DNA from: a bacterium
GTDB taxonomy: Bacteria > UBA9089 > CG2-30-40-21
Assembly: GCA_018814245.1 (NCBI GenBank)
Contig: JAHIZN010000061.1
Coordinates: forward strand, 1 to 7,613
DNA: 7,613 bases
Reading direction: 5' to 3'
Below, piece by piece: positions 1 to 7,400 of the stretch. Position numbers and translations under genes: made by a program. Every line of letters starts with the position of its first letter. Position 1 is the first letter of the stretch. Below the pieces are notes generated by a model, which did no database searches, had not been told where the DNA came from, and worked only from the letters and a program-made list of their open reading frames with translations.

Positions 1-189
1 CAGATTCACAGATTAAACTTATGAAATATTCAGAAAAAGGAATATCTGTTAGGGTTAATTGTAAACTTTGGTGAAAAATCTCATTAATACCAAAAAGAAT
101 GATCCTTAATCTGTGAATCAGTGGCTTTCAAAGAGATATGCTGAGTAGTTACAATTTTTAATTTTTAATTCATAATTTTTAATTCTTGC
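1..189. repeat. Non-coding repeat-rich spacer downstream of fliR
   Basis: I find no credible reading frame on either strand. The stretch holds a perfect 14-bp inverted repeat (GATTCACAGATTAA at 3-16, its reverse complement at 106-119) around an 89-base interior, and an A/T repeat at 158-184 that ends five bases before the fliR stop codon. In many flagellar operons flhB follows fliR closely or overlaps it; here nothing starts within 189 bases of the fliR end. The inverted repeat could be the ends of a small non-autonomous element or simply two copies of a dispersed repeat. The interior carries no gene and no T-run typical of an intrinsic terminator. Confidence 0.6.
158..184 (-). repeat. A/T-rich dispersed repeat, copy 1 (inverted relative to copy 2)
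   Basis: Read on the minus strand this is a 14-base unit AATTAAAAATTATG followed by a second, slightly shorter unit. All 27 bases are identical to 1308-1334 in the opposite orientation. It lies just after the fliR stop codon. Low complexity makes chance similarity easier than for mixed sequence, but the interrupting ATG core is shared too, which argues for a common repeat family. Confidence 0.6.
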
Positions 190-975
190 TCACACCCTTC
201 CCATGTAATAAAATAGCTCATCTATATCAGAAAACACATGGATAAACACATTTTGTGCTACCTTACCAATCAATGGTATAACTAAAATCAGGGTGATAAC
301 TCCAATGACAATGGTTATCGCCCATCCCAAAGCCATAATATTCATCATTGGTGCAACCTTTGCTATCAATCCCAGTGACAAAGATACCAAAAATAATACA
401 CCCATAATCGGCATAGCTATCTTCAAAGCCGTAAGAAACATGCCGCAAAATACCGCAACAGTTTTATCAAAGACAAGATTAGAGGCTTTTAGGGAAAATA
501 TTGGTACTGTCTCATAACTATTAAAAACAGTCGTAATCATAAGATGATGTCCGCCCACAATTAAAAAGATAAGCATGGCAAAAAGCCCGATAAACTGTCC
601 AATAATTGGCTGCTCTACCTGAGAAAGAGGATCCACTGTATTTACAAATCCAAACCCCATCTGCACGCTATAGAATTCACCTGAAACCTGAAAGGCAGAC
701 ATAATTATGGTGCAAAGAAAACCGATGATGATGCCTATCAACACCTCAGAGATAACAAGGAGATAATACTCTCCTAATGTTCCTGATAAATGCGGCAGTG
801 TGTGCTTTACCACAGGAAATATCAACAGAGCTATAAAAAGGGCAAGCCCTGCCTTTATCCTCATCGGAATACTCAAGCTGCCAAAAAACGGGCTTACAAC
901 AAATATCCCTGAAATCCTTGCAAAAACCAATAAAAACCCTTGAAATTGAGTGGCGAATAATTCATAACAATCCAT
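190..975 (-). CDS. fliR: Flagellar biosynthetic protein FliR
   Basis: FliR is an inner-membrane component of the flagellar type III export gate, built with FliP and FliQ, through which rod, hook and filament subunits leave the cytoplasm. The 261-residue length matches the family. Visible hallmarks are R20 and P29/P37 in the N-terminal segment (ARISGIF, SPFFGSLSIPMRIKAG), the EVLIGIIIGF helix (77-86), the Gly-His-His turn at 142-144, and the C-terminal signature GLIAKVAPMMNIMALGW (202-218) followed by a hydrophobic helix. About six hydrophobic segments are evident. The start is supported by AGAGG at 981-985, five bases before the ATG. It follows fliQ after 47 bases that contain a strong palindrome. 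The usual downstream partner flhB is absent from the next 189 bases. A non-flagellar SctT homologue is the only alternative; the length and signature favour FliR. Confidence 0.95.
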   Translation of the reverse strand: MDCYELFATQFQGFLLVFARISGIFVVSPFFGSLSIPMRIKAGLALFIALLIFPVVKHTLPHLSGTLGEYYLLVISEVLIGIIIGFLCTIIMSAFQVSGEFYSVQMGFGFVNTVDPLSQVEQPIIGQFIGLFAMLIFLIVGGHHLMITTVFNSYETVPIFSLKASNLVFDKTVAVFCGMFLTALKIAMPIMGVLFLVSLSLGLIAKVAPMMNIMALGWAITIVIGVITLILVIPLIGKVAQNVFIHVFSDIDELFYYMGRV

Positions 976-995
976 TGCAGCCTCTATAAGTCCTG

Positions 996-1022
996 TAAGT
1001 CCTATAAGTCTTATAGGACTTA
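996..1022 (-). promoter_or_regulatory. Perfect 13-bp palindrome with nonamer repeats in the fliQ-fliR gap
   Basis: The arms 996-1008 and 1010-1022 are perfectly complementary around base 1009, so the fliQ-fliR transcript would form a hairpin of about 12 bp with a three-base loop. It begins directly after the fliQ stop codon (TAA followed by a second in-frame TAA inside the arm). On the minus strand, nonamer copies GACTTATA, GGACTTACA and GGACTTATA follow one another, the last abutting the fliR Shine-Dalgarno sequence AGAGG (981-985). No U-run follows, so an intrinsic terminator is unlikely. A role in mRNA stability or translation of fliR is possible but inferred; a dispersed repeat with no function is equally plausible. 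Confidence 0.55.
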
Positions 1023-1292
1023 TTATCCGACCAAATCCGGAAATGTATTTATCAATCGTATCGTATATTCAATCAATGTTTTCAACATCCATGCTCCAAA
1101 AACAATCATTGACAACATGGTAATAATTATTTTAGGAACAAATGCCAGGGTTTGTTCCTGAATAGATGTTGCGGTCTGAAGAATGCTTATCACTAAACCC
1201 ACAAGCATACTCACACCCAACATAGGTGCTGAGATCAAAATAATATAAAATAATGCCTCCTGAATTAATTTTACAGCAAATCCTTCGGTCAT
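1023..1292 (-). CDS. fliQ: Flagellar biosynthetic protein FliQ
   Basis: FliQ is a small inner-membrane subunit of the flagellar type III export gate, packing around the FliP/FliR core. The 89-residue length is exactly typical. Two transmembrane hairpin helices are visible at about residues 14-38 and 54-76, joined by the conserved polar loop TSIQEQTLAFVPK (42-54), which corresponds to the family's T-x-I-x-E-Q-T-L-x-F-x-P-K signature. The start is fixed by GAGGTG at 1298-1303, five bases upstream of the ATG. It is followed by fliR in the same direction. The gene upstream is not fliP, the common neighbour, but the 2001-residue secreted protein ending 150 bases away. A type III secretion SctS homologue is the alternative, but pairing with a clear FliR supports FliQ. 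Confidence 0.95.
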   Translation of the reverse strand: MTEGFAVKLIQEALFYIILISAPMLGVSMLVGLVISILQTATSIQEQTLAFVPKIIITMLSMIVFGAWMLKTLIEYTIRLINTFPDLVG

Positions 1293-1442
1293 AATAACAC
1301 CTCGTATAATTAAAAATTATGAATTAAAAATTAATGTTATAACTTTTAATTATTTATTTTCCTCGTATGTCGTAATGCCTTGCATCCCTCGCTGGCCGTG
1401 GGCAGTTTGTGGTGCTAACGGCTGATTGCTGAACGATTACAA
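1293..1442. other. 150-base spacer between the giant gene and fliQ
   Basis: No gene is supported here. From right to left it holds three imperfect heptamers (GCTAACG, GCTGATT, GCTGAAC at 1414-1434), a GC-richer stretch (about 1376-1425) with no recognisable coding content, an A/T-rich tract containing the 27-base repeat (1308-1334), and the fliQ Shine-Dalgarno sequence (1298-1303). I see no convincing sigma-70, sigma-28 or sigma-54 promoter and no hairpin plus T-run terminator, so whether fliQR has its own promoter cannot be told. The A/T tract could accommodate a promoter. Confidence 0.5.
1308..1334 (+). repeat. A/T-rich dispersed repeat, copy 2
   Basis: This copy is 27 of 27 bases identical to the reverse complement of 158-184. 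It consists of AATTAAAAATTATG plus a second near-copy of the unit. It lies immediately upstream of the fliQ ribosome-binding site, so the two copies face each other across the fliQ-fliR pair. Confidence 0.6.
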
Positions 1443-4400
1443 TTACTTAATTACCCCTATCTTCCCTGTTTTTATTTCCCCTTCTGGCGTTGTGAGTACG
1501 AAGAAATATATCCCGCTTGATACCCTCTCATCACTCTTATTCTGCAACAACCAGCTCCATTTGCCATTTTCACTCACACCCTTATATTCATATATCATCT
1601 CGCCAGCTATATTAAATATCCTCACACTGATAGTAGCTGGTAAGCTATCACCAAGGGTTATCCTATCCTTAGCCGGATTAGGATAGGCAATAATCTCATT
1701 TAATGGCTTGATTACCCGTCCACCTATCCCTACCAGAGATAAATGCGGAAGAGAAAATGCCAGCTGTCTTGTATCTATCCTTTGCTCAGCTACCTCCTCA
1801 CAATCCCCTTCATTTATGTAATACGCCTTTATGCTGTCTTTTATTATTCTGTCACTTATTCCATCCAACCCATAGCTTGCGGTTATGGGTTTACGCATAT
1901 TCACATTGTCTGTATAAATCACAAGCTCAAAGACATCAATTGGTTGAATATCCCGCGGCGGCGATGGATAATTAGCAGCCCTGCAAAAATCAAACAAGGC
2001 ATCCTTATCCAATCCATCCGGCAGTATATCTACCCTCAATCCGTCCTTTTCTATTGTCTTACCCAGGGCACAAGGGATATTGTATATCCCTATGCATTTT
2101 CTGCCGGATGCAACCATGGTATCTGTCCCAAGGTATATTCCATACACCAGACTTTGACTCTTGGCAGTAGTTGTTGTCCCTGATATTTCGTAGGCACATA
2201 TTCCACTTGTAAATACCTTGTTCTGCTCATAAACATTAACCATGTCACCCTTATCATCAACTATCCATGCCCTTACGACTCCATCAAATCCTTCCTTAAT
2301 GTCTACACTCAGCCTGATATTGAACGGCTCATTAAGCAAGTACCCTTTCCTGTTAAGGCTTGCCTCCTTTATCACTGTCTCTATCCCACGCACATCAATG
2401 TTACACTCTGCATTCTGTGTTCCAAATTCTGCATTAATGAGATAGCTTCCGCTTAGCATCTGTGTTGGCAGATGAAAGGCAAATGTCTTGTTTCCTGCTT
2501 CACTAAATACAATTGTCCCGGCAGCAGGCTCGACTGGTGTGGTTAAACTTACTGTCCCAGCTTCTTGCAGGATAATCGTTAAGGTTACTGTCCCGCCCTG
2601 ATTATACACCTGCCTATCAGGAATAATGGTTAATGTCCCTGCCTGCCGTATATAAACCCCATCAAGCCATATTGAGCGATTATCCTTTGAGTAGATGCCG
2701 TAGCTAAGCTTTTGCCCGCTGTGATGGATGGGCAGGTTAAAGGTAAGCAAAGAGCACTGAGACGCAGGGAGCGTGAATGTAGCTGTGTTACAGTAATCGT
2801 TGAATTTTACCCTTGCTGAAAGGCTTAATGTTCCGAGGCTGGCATCACTCAGGTTTGTTACGGTCAGCGTCAAGGTGGCCATATCACCTTCTGCATACGC
2901 TTCCTTATCCAACCCTGCTGCTACATCTATCCGTATTCCATACAATACAAATCTTACATCTGCTGCGCCAATCACCGTATCATCGATTAACAATTCAATC
3001 CTTCCGGTATATGTCCCTGCCTCAATATCATCGTCAAACCCTACACCAAAGCTAAGCGTACCAACTTCATCAGACATAAGCCACACCTGCTTTTCCTCAT
3101 CTGCGACATCCAGCAATTTCAACCTTGCGGTAATCTTGCCAACCCTTGTTCCATTATTTTTTATCCGGACACTAACCGTCCCTTTCTTCCCTGAATAAAA
3201 GACAGGCTCAGTGATAACATCTGTAATTACAAAGTCAGCACACGGACAATATCGTACAGGCAGGGTATATGTTCCAATATTTGTAAGTACAACCAATATC
3301 ATCTCATCACGGCTAATCCTGAATTCCTGTGTGAACAATTTTACACCGCCCGGCTCAAGTACCAGAGGTGATACCTCACCTATTTTCCCACCAACACTAC
3401 CTACGGACCATTCACCCTTTATGAGTACAGCCGCCTTACCCTTATTTTCCATCCTCACGGTAAAGCTATGCGTACCATCATCAACCATTTCTGGAGCAGC
3501 TATCCCTACGGCTACCATCGGCTCTCCAACAACAACCTCACACGCATCTGTAAAGCTGCCCACTATTGCTCGCAACAGACAGCTTTTATCTGCAATAATC
3601 GTGGTGGTAATCGTAGCCATAGCCTCTGGCTGTAAATCAAATGCTGGTGATACAAATACTGTTTCTGTCCCCTTGGCAATCCTTAACACTAATTGCCTCT
3701 CTTGTGCCATGGAGTTATTTCGTACCATTACGGTTATGGGTATTTGCTCACTTCCTCGATAGTTATCCTTGGGAAGGCGTATGCTCACGCTCATATCCTC
3801 ATCCACAACCTCAAAACTTGTGGTACTGTTGCAAATAGATTGCCCTGTTTTGGATAGCAGCTCTGAGGTTATGTAATATTTCCCTGTTGATGGAACTTTC
3901 GGTATTTCAACCATTGTATCGATCGTGTTCCATCCATTCAGATTAATGGGCAGCTCCTTTTCATATATTATTACATCATTAGTGCCAAATTCAGCTACAC
4001 TCTGGCTGCCATTGGCACGAGCCTCTAATCGAAAGCTTAGATCAAGCAGTGAAAATTTATTCAATGAACAAGAATATCTTACCCCTATGGCATTGGCTGA
4101 AGATGAAGAAGATAAGCCGCCCCCAGACATAATATCCTGCTTTATCTCTTCAGCATTTCCTGTTGCCCAGTTACTATGTCCAGATGCTTGTGCTGCAAAG
4201 AGTCGTGAGGCAAATTGAGGACCAGATTCTGGATTGTCATGAGAAACAAAGCCTATCCCTATCCGGGTATCACTACCAATACTAAATGCATCACAGGGAA
4301 CACCCCAACCCCACACCATCTCTTCAGGCCAGAATCGACTTATATAATTATTTCTATTACTGTCATTTATCATTTCCCATTTGCTGATAGTCGGAAATTC

Positions 4401-7400
4401 TCTAATTACATTTCCTACGGAAGTAATTAGTGTCTCCATATATGGATAAACCGTAACATCAAGTAGTGATATATCCCCTTCAGTCTTAATCCTATACCAC
4501 CCATCCAGATAAGATTTATCTTCATACAGCAGATAATGGCTGATAACTTTCAAACCGCTGCCAGAAGTGCTACTTCCGCTGTCTATTGGAAAAAAGCTTG
4601 TTACCTCATAGTAATTATCAATTTGTCTTCTGCCAATAACCTTAAACTCGTCCAGCCATTTTATCTGCTTGCCACAGGATGGATGGGAGAATTTAATCGC
4701 AATCTTACATTCCTTCAACAAATTCTCCCCATCCCCAATAGATGCCCAATCAACCACACCCTTTGGATTGATCTCAAACCTTACCCTTTGATTTTTCAAC
4801 TGTACGGCATTTCTCCTGCACACTTGTATCTTTAATTTACCATCGATTATTGCTGCACCTGTATTGTTAATCCTGCTTGTAGTTGTAATGGTTTGGGCTG
4901 GCAGATAAAATCCATTGTCTGTGGTTATCGTCATGCTGGCTGAAACACCTGATACATTAACCCGCTGATTTATTGCCTCATAACCGTTTATGGTTGTCTT
5001 TAACACATATTCCCCACTGATAATCTGTTCAAGCGGCAACAGGATGGAGCCTTCTCCATTACCCATTAGCCCTATTGTTCCCTTATTGTTCCTGGCACAA
5101 ACATTATTCATATCTATCAAACGGATCTCATATTTAAGGCTTTTTTCTATGGGGCTAAAATTTCTTAGGTGTATCTGGATAGCATCATTAGATGTATAAT
5201 TCTGCCCTTGTATCCATGCCTTTGTCTCAATGATCTGAAATGTCGAAAGTGCCAATGGGTTATCATCCATTCCCACAGCCATGATGTATGTCCCTGTGGT
5301 AGCTGTTGCCGGGATAGGGATGTTTATGGGAAAGGCTGTGGTTGAATTTGGCGGCAGCCACACAGAATAATCTACAGGATTTCCTAACCCCTTTATCCTT
5401 GGGTTAAGATTTAGGGTATATCCTATGGGAGATTGATTGGCAATGGTAATTGTTCCGCACATGGTATCGCCATGGTTGTAGATATTATCAGAAATTACCA
5501 TGTTTCTAACCGATGGCTTAACCATCCAAACCCCTTTTTCACATTGAGCCATTGCTCCCCTCAAAAACTCGCGATCATCACACCGTCTGCCAGCAGGAAA
5601 TAACCCAAAGTAGGTACTGGCCGAAATATCCATCCGACGGGTAAACGAAAAGCTTCCCTGACTATGTGCCGGAATACTAACATCAGTAATTGTCCCCACA
5701 TAAGCCCACCATCTGCCGCCGCTTGCCTTTTCCTCATGTACACCAATGCCAATATTGCCATTTACCAAATCGCTGTCTGTGTCATTGTGTACAAATACGG
5801 TAAATGTTGCCATCTCACCTGATTGGATATACTCTGGAGATACTGCCCAGATTTTGTATCCTTCGAGCCTATTACCACCAAGTAGGTGTTTAGAGACAGT
5901 AAACCGTTCGCCTTCCATTTGCTCCTGAATAGTATTGCCAGCATTATCCTGCAATTCATAGTCAATCCACCAAATGCCAAGAGAGTTGAGGGATATAGAA
6001 TTGAGGGTTGAGAGTTGGGAGTTAGGGATAGTCAGCTTCTGGTGTGGTAAAATCCGGGTAGTTATTGTTTGGGTAGCGATGATGTTGCGGTCAGAGTCAA
6101 TCAAGGTGAGGATGACCTTGTCAGCGGATTTGTCGGTATTATTAGCTGCATTAACATCCAGTTTTACCATATCATTCATCTTAAGCTCCGGTATTTCTTT
6201 GTTCATATCCTTTGCCCAGCTAATTAAATCACGAATTAGCTTAAGCTCAGCATTACCTGTATGGTTATGTCCATATCCCCAGTCAGAGTATAATGTTGAA
6301 GCAATTACCCAACCCTTACCGTAAGGATACATAATCATGCAGGGCATATTATTTTTGGTGCGTCTTAACAGAATAGTGGCTGAAGCAGGCCACTGGGTAA
6401 AATATCCATCAACATTTACATCAAGATTAGCTGATTCCTGCCCAGCAAAACAAGGCTTGTAGGTATCCACATAAGCTGCATTGGTCCAGCAAGACTGGTC
6501 CTCTGCCCAGCCATAACCCTTTACCTCACCACCGGGCAAGCATGAAAACTCATAACCCTGCTGTTGGGTAAAGGAAATCAAGACACCACCTGCTTCAACA
6601 TATTTCCGCAATTTATACTTGAGCATATCAGAGGTATCCAGACCAAAGAAGCCACCCGTGGGAACAACTAATGCAGGGAAATACTTTAGGTCATGGAGTA
6701 GGTTATCCATATCTTCAGCAGAAGAATTAAATAAGCTAATAGAACATAATATCTTATCAAAGACAACTTGTGAAGCCGCGTTTGAGAACCCTTCGTTAAA
6801 CACACCCATTTGGGGATACATTATCCATGATTTTCCCTCATAATTAATTATAGGAAAAGTTTCATCTCCAATATCATAGGTCTCATCTGGATGATCACCA
6901 CCAGGGCCACCTTTGCCCCCTATACCAGGTTCTGGTAGACACTTAGAAATACTTCCACGAGGATTTTGTTTAACATTATTCTGACGAATTTCAAAGTGTA
7001 AATGAGGACCAGTTGAATGACCTGTATTGCCCAATTCTGCAATCACATCTCCTGCCTTTACTTCTTTTTTATCTTTTGTGTTCACCTTAAAACTATTTTC
7101 CTTTAAATGCATGTAAGCCGTTTCATAACCATCCTTATGTTTAATTTTAATCATATTTCCACCACCAGTTGTATCCCAGCCAGTAAATTCAACTATCCAA
7201 TCTGCAGATGCTTTAATTGGCCATCCTTCCCTAAGTCTTCCTATATCAATTCCTTTATGTGTTTTATTGCTTCTTTTTTTTCCAAACTCACTTGTTGCGA
7301 CTCCATCACATCCTGCCGTGGTAGCATCATTCGTCGGACTCTGAAATGTAACAGTGTCATTTCCTCCTAATGTATATTCTGGACATATAAATATAAAGGA

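Noticed and set aside
996..1022. Intrinsic terminator between fliQ and fliR
   Set aside because: The stem is strong but A/T-rich and not followed by a U-run on the transcript; fliR follows at once with a good Shine-Dalgarno sequence.
1391..1424. Hairpin from GCCGT (about 1395) and ACGGC (about 1418)
   Set aside because: Only about five base pairs with a loop of about eighteen bases; expected by chance.
1375..1425. Mini-ORF MPCIPRWPWAVCGANG on the plus strand in the spacer
   Set aside because: Sixteen codons, no ribosome-binding site, and it overlaps a repeat-like patch; not a supportable gene.
1293..1442. Flagellar sigma-28 or sigma-54 promoter upstream of fliQ
   Set aside because: No TAAA-N15-GCCGATAA or TGGCAC-N5-TTGC pattern could be found on the minus strand; A/T runs alone are not enough.
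1..1442. CRISPR array from the repeated A/T and palindromic motifs
   Set aside because: Copies are too few, unequally spaced and of different families, with no direct-repeat/spacer alternation and no cas gene.
1743..2183. Plus-strand open frame of 146 codons
   Set aside because: It lies wholly antisense to the giant gene, has no ribosome-binding site I can see, and its translation is Cys/Tyr/Ile-rich with no recognisable domain, as expected of a shadow frame.
3211..3762. Plus-strand open frame of 183 codons
   Set aside because: It is antisense to clear Ig repeats of the giant protein and is a Thr/Ser/Pro-rich composition mirror; no independent support.
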